Part shown: one piece after another, positions 10,588-21,400 of the stretch
How the letters are laid out: each line of letters starts with the position of its first letter
Position numbering within the stretch: position 1 is the first letter of the stretch
From: Lingula anatina
Taxonomy: Eukaryota; Brachiopoda; Lingulata; Lingulida; Lingulidae
Direction of reading: 5' to 3'
Length of the DNA stretch: 64,000 nt
NCBI RefSeq assembly: GCF_001039355.2
Contig: NW_019773736.1
Span: 1,245,473 to 1,309,472 of the forward strand
Program-made: the position numbers and the translations under genes
Notes under the pieces: model-generated
The model's input: the letters and a program-made list of their open reading frames with translations, nothing else
Databases searched by the model: none
What the model was told of the DNA's origin: nothing

Positions 10588-12207
10588 GTTTCTGCCGTTA
10601 GCAATTACTCACAAGAGCGCACGTCTTTCTGCACAGTCTCTTCTGTAGAATTCTGTATGCGATTGAGCCTTCCTGTATGCAAGACGTACGTATACGTGAC
10701 ATTTGCTTAATTATTCGAACACAAACAAGGAGAAAATTACGGGTGCTCAGACGATTCCTCTGATATCAATCCAGAGAACGATTTTTATCAGAAAAATAAG
10801 GCATATTGCATATCACTTCATTTTTTAGTTCATTCACTTATTGATGAGTGGAAATAAATTAGTTGTCTGCATGGGTTGATAGCAGGAGCGGTTTAATGAC
10901 CGCCACAAAGAAATAAAATAAATGACAATAGAGCAGAAAGACGGGGACCACGCCATTGAATCACGTAACTAAAACACGTGGGTCGAGCACAGGATGAGTC
11001 AAACGACACCTCCACAGGACGTACGTGTCAAGTAAAAATAATGATCTGCCGTTAATGACAGTTTCTCATAATTTAACTCATTTTTCACATTAAGATAAAT
11101 GAAGACGGGGCCGTTTCAACATATCATTTTGTGACAAGCAGTATTTTATACATTTATCATGCGAAATATTTATGATTTTTTTTGTAAATTAAACGTCTTA
11201 ATTACTGGTATAATATGCAAACTAAATCACTGTGTTGGGTAAAAAAGAAAGCATCTGCCATAGTTTTGAAGGTGTCACTCGAGGATTTCGGTAGACTGTC
11301 CACGCAGAGGTGCCTGAGGTACACGTAAGATAGTATCATCTCACGCTCACCATCTTCCTTTTGTCGGTGAAAGGGGAAAAAGTCAACAAGGAGATAACTT
11401 GGCATATATTTTGATGTTTGTGTCGATACTCGTCATAGATAAGCATAAGTGTATGTCAATGTTGTACTTAATTATTGCTAAGGCGTTCGGTGGGTCTTAA
11501 AAGTCTATTTTATTGAGTGGTAGCAACAAAATTAAAAGGTAGGCTACTTCGTTTTAGTAAAAGCACCACAAATGCCATACAGAAATATAATGTTTGTGAT
11601 TATGAAATTGTGTATCTGAAAGTTTGATAATTTTTGACCGTTGAAAAGATATGGTAATTACCGCAAGTCGACCTGCCGAGATGGGTGGTACCACGTCAAT
11701 CCAACAAGACCGGACATAAGCTAGAATCTATCAAACTAGATACAATAACAACCTGCAACCTATACCAGGTTCCACTTCACTCACTGTAAGTCCCACGAAA
11801 CAAAGTCCTTTCAGTTTCAGTGCACCAAAACGATATTGTGATAAGAGTAATTTATCGACATCTTCATTGCCAATGTAGAGATATTCCAGATAGGAGGGAA
11901 CAAAAGCGGCACTTACCTAGGCTGTGGACGACAATAGTTACCTTGATGCAACTAGACCGTAAACAATGTGAACCTCTTTTCCCACCAAGTGATTTCACTA
12001 AAGCCCCCTTTACACTGGACGGCGTCCTTTCTGCGTCCAGCAATCCGGCCCCATTTGAGAGTTTAAAAATTATAATATTTTACGTGCCGACAACTGGCCG
12101 ATCATTGAGCATTCATTCTGATACAAAATTAATGCTCGTCCCTCCTTATTAAGACCACAGCGATGCCAAATTTCATGGTCGTAGAGAGGACGCAGAAAGG
12201 ACGCCGT
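10588..12207. repeat. Direct duplication, copy 2 (1620 bp)
   Basis: Second copy of the 8962-10586 segment. Unlike copy 1, it continues through the complete MITE right end into unique sequence. Confidence 0.95.
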
Positions 12208-12222
12208 CCAGTGTAAAGGGGG
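12004..12222. mobile_element. MITE with perfect 35-bp terminal inverted repeats
   Basis: The ends starting CCCCCTTTACACTGGACGGC are exact reverse complements over 35 bp, and the element is 219 bp. No clear target duplication. A truncated duplicate starts at 10383 in the first copy of the 1.6-kb repeat and is cut at the N. Confidence 0.85.
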
Positions 12223-13139
12223 TATAAGAGAGTGACCAATCCCCTTTCATAACACGAGGGCGAGTAACACACAGGTTACAATACAACTAGATCAAAGACA
12301 GCTCATGGCCAAAACGAAAAACATCACATGGTTCATATTTCCTACAATGGCGTTTTTGATAGATTTCCTTTGTTTTTGCAAATCTCCAATTACATAATTA
12401 TTAATTTAATTTAATACCGGAACTCACTGTCACAGTACGGAGTGCATAAATCTAACAAAGAATCAATTTAGCAATTAAAAAAAAAGAAAAAAAATCTATC
12501 GCTTAAAAAATTTCTGTGGATTTCATGTTCAATGTTAACTTTGGAATTTCACGTTCTTTTATTTTGCTTCTGTTTCTTTTTCCTTTTACAAGTTCTGATG
12601 ATACAGGAGGCTTAACTGACCTCTATATGTAGAATTCCAGTTATGGCCAATTTTTCTGCAGGAAACAAAGTCAAGTCATGAACAGCAAAGTTTTGTTTAT
12701 AATTGCGAGATATTTTCATATTACATCTCCTGCCAGCAACTCTTGTTGGTGGTCTTTTTCTAGAGTCCTTGAAACTGCTGTACTTCTGCTGTGAGAAATG
12801 AGGCACCATGCTAATACAGAGCAACTAAAACAGCACTGTGTGTAGATATACTACAGTTTTACATGTGGTGTTTTTAAGAGAAATAGGCACAAGGGTAGTT
12901 GTTTCAACATGGATTATTAAGGAACTTGCATAGCAGTGTCGCATATAAATTATAGATTAGGTAACCAGTATTAAACTTGCTTCTCTCACATTCTGTTCAC
13001 TGTCCAGTCTCAATCATCAGACCCATCACCTATTTGAAGGTACCTAAAAGTACTTCTTCCAAGGCTGATTTGCAACATTAAAGATGCACTAGTTTAAACA
13101 TGTACATCAAACTGGATGCACTTTGCTGACCATAAATTA
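12223..13139. other. 3' flank of ZNHIT6
   Basis: AT-rich, with poly-A stretches near 12475-12495. No gene or repeat family recognised. Confidence 0.5.
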
Positions 13140-13318
13140 TCAGTCTGCATTAATATTGTCTGTGGAGTTTGTTTCTTCTGTCTCATTAATGATACTAGTA
13201 TCTTTTGTTCTCTCCTCAGCAGATGCAACTTTCTTTGTCGCTGCAGTACTGGCTTTATCTTCATCACTTGATACACTGCTGTCACTGCTATTGCCACTGC
13301 TGCTGCTGTTACTGTTTT
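13140..13318 (-). CDS. ZNHIT6: ZNHIT6 terminal exon
   Basis: Acceptor ttataaacag, phase 1. It encodes a low-complexity tail rich in Ser, Asn, Asp and Glu, ending TDNINAD and TGA. Confidence 0.85.
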
Positions 13319-14659
13319 CTGTTTATAATGGAGAGAAAAATGTCCATTAACAGGAATAATGATAATAATAATAATAATAATTTTCTTTATTAGTTCAAGC
13401 CAGTTTTTACAAAGGCTATGACTAACATAAGTAGGGTAATTATATTCACAGTTTGGAGGGATACATTAATACTTTTAATCTAATCCTTAATCAAGATTAT
13501 TTTCACTATCTCTAAATGAAAACAGTCTGTTCTATATCTTGACAAAACTGATGTTAACAATTCACTCACCCTCTCCAAGTATTGGGTATATTTTAGGCTG
13601 ACTCTCCAATAGGACAAACACTGTAGGGTACTCCACAATCAGCTTTCCTTGAAGATTCTCACACAGAGTTTTGTCTAAACACAATTTGTGGTATCTGAAA
13701 TAAGCAGAGACCCTAGTTTTTTGTGATGAAGTCTTGCTGTTATTAATTGTCTTACTTTTCAACAACGAAAACCAAAAGACAAACATGCAACTGACGTTAG
13801 TATTACACAAGGTAATGATTTGTTAGATATACTCAGTAGTGCATGGAGCCGAGATTTAATGACTGTACCCCCGCAGGGACGATGCATGGGGAGGCGTGTG
13901 AGAGGCGGAAAGACTATTAAAAGATTAGGCGTTTTTTCTTTCATGTACATCCGCCATATTTAGTTCCAGGATTTGTAAAGCCATGGCTCAACTCGTTGTG
14001 AATGCGATCTAAGTCGGTTAGTTGACAGCAATTTAGTGAGACCCCCCAGGGAGTTAGATCGATCCAGATGGGTCGATCTAAAATGGGAACCCAGTCTTAG
14101 TGAAGTTTGCATATTTTTCTTCGATTACCAAACAACAAAATTTAATGCATTCTGATTAAAAATTCCCATGCATTTTGTATTACATTCTGGTGTCAACCTC
14201 ACCTTACATTATCTATTCAAAAACACCATGCGGATATTTTTACTAGATAAATTTTGGAATTTTGATAGGAACAATTGTAATTCCCATCCATCTGCATGGT
14301 ATACCTGACAGAATTAGCTGGTCTCCCTTCTACCTTCATGACCAGTGTAAGACTGTCCACTCCTGCTCTCTCATACTGTTTAAGCTTATGTCTCACCACA
14401 GGGTCTGTAACCCCTGGGGTCAGGTACTTCCCCAGGAGAGATCTCAAGGTCTCAATGTCACCAGCTCTGGAAAAAAAGATGAATATGTGTTGATGATTAT
14501 CACAACTAAGGCCTATATATCTATTTCATTAATTTTTCTGGCATATATTTCACTTCCTTTTTGGGTATGCAGTGTGAAGAAGAACTTAAATCAAACCCAG
14601 AAGAATGAACAAGATTTGCATTGTCAATGAATATATATATATATGAAACCTGGTAATTT

Positions 14660-14721
<62 letters not shown>

Positions 14722-17700
14722 ATGAACAGGTATCATCATTTGTTTTTTTTGTTAACCCTAAATGTTTATGATGCACCACCTTACCTGACTGTCCACTATA
14801 TTTTCACACATACAAGCACACACACACACACTAATGCGGCATTAATGCCATTGGCCAGTCTGAAACAAAAAAAAAATCATTCTGCGAAACATGGGCAAGT
14901 GTTTATACACTGAAACATACAGGACTGTAACTGCACGTAAAACTGTCCACACGTGCGCCATGATTGTTACCTCTTGTCTCTGTGCTTGGCTTGTGCAGCA
15001 GGAAACACCCACTCTAGTGTCCACATGATGGTTTTGGTTCTGAAGATATATGACACAGTTTAACAATTAATGAACTGACTGAGGTACAAAATCATTTTTA
15101 TAGTAACTAGCAACAAGGAAATTCTTGAATCATTCACCTTGTAACTGCTCCTATGTAAAATGTATATGACTACTAGTACTTCATATTGAAACAAAAACAT
15201 GTGTATGAAAATAATATTATGAAACAAACAAAAAAAAAGAAAAAAAGGAAACTAAATCCATCCATACCTCTCTTGAAAGAAGGTGGAATTCAGTTTTCTT
15301 TTTGTCATCCCAATAGGCAACAGTTTCAAATGGATGCCCCTCTGTCTGCTTTGATTAAGAACTCTTTTAAGCTGAAAATTATTGAGAATCATTACAATTT
15401 AGATCTGTTTCACAATTCATCTCTGATTACAGGTGCATTCTTGTACGAAATTTATGAGTATCTCAATTCTGTAATGAAAAAGTGTCGACAGTGTAGATTA
15501 AATGAATTTTTATTTTCTATTGAGGGCATTCCTCTAATCTCCCTATTTTACAGGGTAGTCAATCAAATATATCAAATAAGCAATACCCAAAATTTTGAAG
15601 AGGAAAATCCTTGTTGTTATTTTACAATTAAGTGCAGTAACTTACATATCTAGGCACTTCTCTTCGCCGTGCTATTGTGTCTCTTCTGGCTGTGTCAGAT
15701 TTGCGGTCTGCATCTTCTAGAAATCTGTAATCTGCAACAAATGAATTTTGAAAATGTTAAGTATGAAAGATCTAAATTTGAATGGTCTACAGGTGTGATT
15801 AACACCAAACAACTCATGCCAGTATACTGAATAAAACAGAAAGGGAAATTTACACAAGTTTGGAATTTTGCTTCTACATGACATCCAAGAGCAACTGACC
15901 TAAAAACTTATCTTTAAACATGTGTTTTTTTATATCTAAATATTAATTTCTTTACTGGCAGACTGCCTCTCTCTCCAAACATACATATAGCAAGCATAAA
16001 GAAACAAACACCAAACAAAACACATGCTACACATGCTCTGTATTCCCTTACCACTGAGCAAATTCAAGTCTGTGAAATCTTTCATTGCCACGTAAGCAGT
16101 CTTGTCCCTGACTCCACTACAGTCCTGCCTCAGCTTGTGCTGCTTCACACATGGTAAAGAACATGTCCTGATGGCACAGCGAGGACACTTGTACTTGGCA
16201 GCTAACTGTGCACATACCTCACACCTGAAACTAAATATACCAATTATAAGTGAATGACAACAGTTTACTGTGCTGCCATTTTGCTGGTATATCCCCCCAC
16301 CACCACCACCAAAAAAAAAAAAAAGAGAGAGAATTTAAACAGTTATTGATGATCATTTCAAAAACAGCAAAAAAAAAAGTATGTGTAAATGATATGAAAA
16401 TAAACCAGTTATTTTTAGATATTTGAATTAAGAATTGAAGGCTCAGTATTAGGTGACATGTGGTGCAGACATAAAGACTTCTGCATTGCAGTGAACATCT
16501 GTGATCCATCACCTCTAACACAATACACACACTGAAGACTAAAAGAGCATGCACATTGAGAAGAGCCGAGGTCGATGTCAATGTCAATGAGAGACTACGA
16601 AAGGGTTACGTGATCTTCCTTTCATGTTGGTCCGTCATATTTAGGTCTCGGCCTTGCTAGACCTCGGCTCTTTTCAGTGTGAATGCTCTCTAAAAAATAA
16701 ATTACTGGCTCAAATCAATTAAGGAGTTGTACATTTTACAACTGTTTGCTCACACCAAGACTGTTAATTGTAGCTTTTAGATTTCAGATGGTCTAAATCC
16801 TTAACTGACTTCCATAAGCCAGCCTTTGGCCTGCATGACTTGAGAAGAAATGTTCTAGAAATGGTCTGCTTCCAAGGAGAGCTATTTTATTGATTGCAGA
16901 AAAATGCATGGGCAGCAATCTACTGTATTTCTCCTGAACTGTAATAAAGATTTGCTGAATTATTGTCCCTCTGTGTTCAGCTCCTTTTATTTTACCTATT
17001 ATGTGATAAATTCTTAGCTACAGTAGTAGGACAATGTTTGGGAAGTGAAAATCAAGTGGGTTAACTTTTGACTCATTTTAAGTAATATGGTGTTACTAAA
17101 ACTTGAATAACTACTCCTGTAAACAGAGGTTCCAAAAGTCAAATGGTATATTCACAAACAGATATGCAGCTGTCTCTGTATGATTGTATCATATTTCAAA
17201 TCTATAGCTTTATTGGGAAAATTTGTGGGCCCTAATTATTTTACTGCCTTTTAACCGTAAATTCTACAACATCATAAAACCAGTAAAATTGGATGTACAA
17301 TGTAGGTACTAATGTCCATCACCACACTTAGGTGTCTGTGTAATGAAAATTACGGGGAAGGAGAAAATGAACAATCTGATAAAAGTGATGCAGAGTCACA
17401 CTGCTACAATTAAATTGCCTGGTACATGTTGAACGCAGCCAACGAGCTAGCCAAGCCGAGCGAGATTGGAGTGGATGATTGGACATTTGTTACAAAAAGA
17501 CAAATAATATACAACAAACCTGTGTGCATTTGGTTCCTCCCGATCTTCTTCCATATGAATATGTTAAATCTACCTAAAATAAAACTAAAAAAGCCACGTA
17601 TTTTGCTCCTGCACGTGGACTTCCGTGCATGTGTCTGTGTACTTACACACCTTTTGATGACGTCGCCGGAAGTGTCAATCACTAATCCAAATAACCACAT
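13140..17700 (-). CDS. ZNHIT6: ZNHIT6/BCD1, box C/D snoRNP assembly factor
   Basis: Minus-strand gene. Confident exons: 16224-16052, 15731-15646, 15371-15268, 15039-14971, 14466-14305, 13694-13570 and 13318-13140, all GT-AG and phase-consistent. The product starts with a HIT zinc finger (CEVC, CPRC, CSLPC and a downstream H/C pair), followed by [45 protein letters not shown] and [20 protein letters not shown], ending in an acidic Ser-rich tail. These blocks match the ZNHIT6 order. ZNHIT6 acts in the nucleus with NUFIP1, NOP58 and the R2TP complex in building box C/D snoRNPs. A possible first exon, 17700-17651, would give a 315-residue protein; vertebrate ZNHIT6 is longer because of an N-terminal extension. 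If that exon is wrong, the start is missing. The gene is divergent from GABBR1. Confidence 0.92.
13570..13694 (-). CDS. ZNHIT6: ZNHIT6 exon, C-terminal domain
   Basis: From acceptor cttatttcag to donor G|gtgagt. It encodes [20 protein letters not shown] and EYPTVFVLL, the conserved end of the family. Confidence 0.9.
14015..14100. mobile_element. Half copy of a TTA-flanked MITE
   Basis: Matches the right half of the 24431-24656 element: GACAGCAATTTAG, CCCAGGGAGTTAGATCGATC and GGGTCGATCTA. No matching left half was found. It lies in a ZNHIT6 intron. Confidence 0.6.
14305..14466 (-). CDS. ZNHIT6: ZNHIT6 exon
   Basis: From acceptor ttttttccag to donor AG|gtatac, phase 2 at both ends. It encodes [20 protein letters not shown] and [10 protein letters not shown]. 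Confidence 0.9.
14664..14714. repeat. (GT)n microsatellite
   Basis: About 25 GT units next to a short (TA)n. It lies in a ZNHIT6 intron. Confidence 0.95.
14971..15039 (-). CDS. ZNHIT6: ZNHIT6 exon
   Basis: A 69-base exon, acceptor tatcttcag, donor AG|gtaaca. It encodes [20 protein letters not shown], matching the W-x-L/V-x-F-P block of ZNHIT6. Confidence 0.85.
15268..15371 (-). CDS. ZNHIT6: ZNHIT6 exon
   Basis: Acceptor aattttcag, phase 0, donor AG|gtatgg. It encodes [16 protein letters not shown] and NSTFF, the most recognisable block shared with vertebrate ZNHIT6. Confidence 0.92.
15646..15731 (-). CDS. ZNHIT6: ZNHIT6 exon
   Basis: Acceptor tttgttgcag, donor TAT|gtaagt. It encodes [19 protein letters not shown], the helical segment after the zinc finger. 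Confidence 0.9.
16052..16224 (-). CDS. ZNHIT6: ZNHIT6 exon, HIT zinc finger
   Basis: Acceptor tagtttcag, phase 2, donor G|gtaagg. It carries the cysteine pairs CEVC, CPRC and CSLPC with KQHKLRQDC, giving the treble-clef HIT finger. Confidence 0.92.
16544..16689. mobile_element. Foldback/MITE, 146 bp
   Basis: Inverted ends AGAGCATGCACATTGAGAAG and the complement of CTTTTCAGTGTGAATGCTCT, continuing through GAGCCGAGGTC. It lies upstream of the zinc-finger exon. A diverged relative occupies about 13840-14010 and shares CTTTCATG and CATATTTAG. Confidence 0.65.
17651..17700 (-). CDS. ZNHIT6: Possible ZNHIT6 first exon
   Basis: ATG at 17700 starts [16 protein letters not shown] and runs to AG|gtgtgt in phase 2, the phase the zinc-finger exon needs; an in-frame TGA lies upstream. 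Against it: the peptide is not recognisable, and it overlaps an ETS/CRE promoter-like motif, so it may be leader or promoter. Confidence 0.3.
17658..17674. promoter_or_regulatory. CRE-like plus ETS-like motif pair
   Basis: TGACGTC is followed after one base by CCCGGAAGTG-type sequence (GCCGGAAGTG). Such CRE and ETS/GABPA sites cluster at transcription starts of housekeeping genes. It lies 341 bp before the GABBR1 start codon and near the expected ZNHIT6 start, so it may serve the divergent pair. Confidence 0.45.
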
Positions 17701-18014
17701 CTCAATGACGTATTTCGCAAGCACCTGTCAGATTGATTATGGTTACTCAAGCGAAGGCGGGCGGAATTTAACTCCAAAAAGCACGCGCACCGTAAAAAAT
17801 ATGTTGTAAGTCACAATCTGGAGGTTTGACTGTGTTTTGCATCAACTGACTACTCAGTGCTTGAATGGAGATGAACTAGAGCCGCTGATTTGATGCAAAG
17901 AAATCCACTTGAAATAAGTAACGTCGGGCCTGGTCTAGGGCTTTGAAGCGAGCAGTAAGTCGTGTTTTACAAACACCTCGGGAACATTAACACTTAGGAT
18001 TATCGACCAACCAA

Positions 18015-18464
18015 ATGGCAGTAATCACGACAAGATACCGCACAGTGTCAAGGATAATTCTTGTAACTCTATTGCTGTTTGCCATTTCGGTCGGCAAAGG
18101 AAAGAATCAGAGCAGATTTGGCAACCTTTCTGGTCATTTCCAGTCGCCGGACAACTCAATAACGACCACCCCGGGTTCGTTTTTGGCCTCCATGGGGCCT
18201 GTGTTGACACCGAATGGGACACCCAATCTAACAGACACTACACAATATAGCCTTGAGAGACAGTACCATCAATATATCTCCCCTCCGTCAGGTAGCGGTG
18301 ATGGTCGGGTCCTGCTGCACATCGGCGGGTTGTTCCCGATGTCCGGGGACTGGGCAGGAGGGCAGGGCTGTGAGCCCGCTGTCTACATGGCCCTCAGGGA
18401 CGTGAACAACAGGACGGACTTGTTGCAGGGATACAGACTCGTTGTAACATTCAAGGATAGCAAG
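18015..18464 (+). CDS. GABBR1: GABBR1 exon 1: signal peptide and start of VFT
   Basis: ATG in CCAAATGG context. It encodes a hydrophobic leader ([14 protein letters not shown]), a spacer with several N-glycosylation sites, then [17 protein letters not shown] with ligand residue W113. Donor AAG|gtactt, phase 0. Confidence 0.92.
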
Positions 18465-21400
18465 GTACTTGTATAGCTGTGTGTTTATGTTATTGAACAC
18501 AGTGTGGAAGTGTTATGACAGGTGGTATTACAGGTATGATGGATATGCTGCTGGGCGGGGGGGGGGGGGGGTGTCTGAACTACTTCATTGGAGTCAGCCT
18601 TGGTACTTGTAAAAAGGCAGATCTAGAATTGGCATAATACAAATTTGTATTTTGTGCACACAGACTCGATGGCCCCAATAAAAATGTTACTCTGAAATCA
18701 CATAATCTTATCCATTCAGTACAGTATGCTGTTTCAGGTGTCAATGATTATAAATTCTGGTTTGTCTAGATGGTGGGTATATGGATTAATTTTGCTCCCT
18801 GCACTTCTTGAAATCCAAGGTTCACGTATACCAGTATTGATGAAATGATGTCTTTATACATTTAGTAATATTTGGACCCCTAGCTGATGCACTAGAAAGC
18901 TGTTTTTTTTTCTAAAGGATATACTTTTTATCTTTATAGGGAATGGCCATTTGTGCACTATAGATGTTTACTATAATATTTTTTATCCTTTTCACCAATC
19001 CTCAATTTCTGAGGGCCTTAATAATGTATTCTAGATAAGATCATATTACCAGTAGTTTTCTGGAGCAGTAATACCAGTAAAGCTGTATTTTTAGCTTGTT
19101 TTTTCACATGTAGTTTTTACCGAAAGTTTGCGCAATGTGTGAGGAAAATTATGAACATCCAAACCTGTTATACACTTCTGTTACAAGTGACTCAATGCAC
19201 AAAATATGTGTTAAACAAAAAGATATTACATGCAGATTATATAAACTCAGAACACTGATACTCCATTTAATTAGCAATGGGAAATATTTACAATGAAAAA
19301 TCAATTCCAAAAAAATGTGTGTTTTAACTCATTAACTTAGATTTGGCTAAAACATAACTTTGGTATGGCAGTTTATTTCATAAAGTGTACTGAAATACAA
19401 ATAGATATATAGCTCAATAACTTCTTACTAATGAAATTTTATTAGTTGTGCACTATGGAGCTATTTAATGTTGAACATTTTAATAATACACCTATGAAAG
19501 AAACAGAAAATGCATGGCATCATCAATTCAGTTTTAACACCATTTTAATTACCAGTATCCATATTTTTTATTGAAGTCTCCTATTTATTTGAAATTATCA
19601 GGAGCATTTTTTTCTCATCAGTTGTAGTTCCATTGATTAATGTTTTATTCGATGTATCGGTACTGTCGCACTTTATGAGGTAGATTTGTGATGCCTTGAG
19701 CACTCCATGTAGCTTGGCAGCTTTTCATATCCTGATCCATTATTTTAGTCTTTGCCAAGATCTGCCAGAGACAATAAAGTTCAGGATTTATCTGTTAATA
19801 AAAGCACAGATAGAGCAGAAGAGAGTCTAAGAGCCATTGAAATGTCAAACAATTATGAACAGTCTAGAACGGAAGAACACTTATACACAAATGAGAAAGA
19901 ATGACATTGTAAGTTGAGGAAAAAATCGACCAAAGACAGAATTTGTTCTGATATTAATTGAAATAGCAGATGCTTTTCATGATTGATATACCGTATATAT
20001 AAACTCCTTCTTTTTTAGCTGATTATTGAAATATTGTGTGTAGAAAGGCATTTCATGGAGCGGTAACTGGGAAAATATTTTGATTTGGAGTCATTCCAAG
20101 TATTTTCACATTCTTTTTCATATTCTTTTACTCTCTGGAAAAACTTCTTGATTATACAAAAATTGTGTCTCCCACTTTCAACATTTATTAATAAGAAATA
20201 GCAGTGTTAACAGACTTGCAACACTTCTACAGATAGACTGCCTGTGTAGTTTGAAAGTCTAATTTTGTGATCAAATAACTGTTTAATTATAATTACTTTA
20301 ATTTTCACTCAAGAAAATTTCTAAGTCCCAGATTGTGGGTTACTTCTGTCCATAATCAGAATATTTTCACTCTTTGAAATGGGTAGATTGAGAAAAGAAA
20401 ACGGCCAGGTCAGTCCTTAATACAACCAAGCAGCTTCTTGTGATAAGTAGAACTTCTGTGCAGCGTTTGCTTAACTGATCAATCAGAGCGTATTTGATGA
20501 GAACTGGAGCTTTTTTGATGATAATGCCTGCGCTCACTTGTTTTATTGACCCACTACTTATATTGCTAAGGGTCATTTGTACTTGTATTTTTCAGAGCTG
20601 ATAAAATATGGAACCAAACGTATTCCATTCTTTAAATATTTGCACAGCTATGCAATTCCAAAAGTGATCAGTTTTATTCATTTTCTCATTGGAAACTACA
20701 AAAGAATTGAATTTGGGTTAATCATGAAGGCATTGAACAGTTTTCTGTTTCTTAAAATAATCTGACATATTAATTAAAATGCAGACTGCATGCAGTATAA
20801 ATCAAAATTGTATATTAAATATAAAAAATACAATTGTGGTTCAAATTTAATTTGGAATTCATTTGTTGCTAATAATAATGTCAGTGTCAGTCTTCTTATT
20901 CCATGGAACACGGTATCAGGAGATCACTATCAACTGTCCAGTGGCTCTGTTCTGGTCACCTCTCTGTATTGCCAGTCTTCATTTCCAGGGGACATCTTTG
21001 ACCAGATCCGTCACTGGACTGTGTTATGAACTGGCCTTAGTCTATGGCCACAGTCAGAACTGTGTGGATTAACTAGTCTGAGGGTCAAATATGACGACCC
21101 ACTACAAAGTTTGCCATCTTATCCGATAATAGACGCTGAATAGATTCCTCGTGGGAGAGTATTCAAGTGGGTAGGCCATATTTGGCCCTGGGAATTGTAA
21201 GTCCGCTGTTCTGAATGGGGCCTATGTCACTCTCCATGTGAATTGTTCATCGTTCTCCCATGTCAGTAGTTCATCTGTGAGCTGTGAAGATGATGTGATG
21301 GCGTAATCTAGCTTGAAGTTTTCATTCAATTTATTAATTACATGATGTGTGTTTCTGCATGCATGGACATGTACAAGTGATATATTGCATTTTTTTTCTT

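Noticed and set aside
10199-12152. Identical 110-residue frames at 10199 and 11820
   Set aside because: Present twice only because of the duplicated segment. No domain, no splice or codon signature, and the frame runs into a MITE inverted repeat.
15186-15653. 155-residue plus-strand frame
   Set aside because: Lies antisense over a confident ZNHIT6 exon and AT-rich intron; composition is low-complexity Lys/Asn.
17426-17809. 127-residue plus-strand frame in the divergent promoter region
   Set aside because: No recognisable motif. It overlaps the expected ZNHIT6 first exon and promoter on the other strand.
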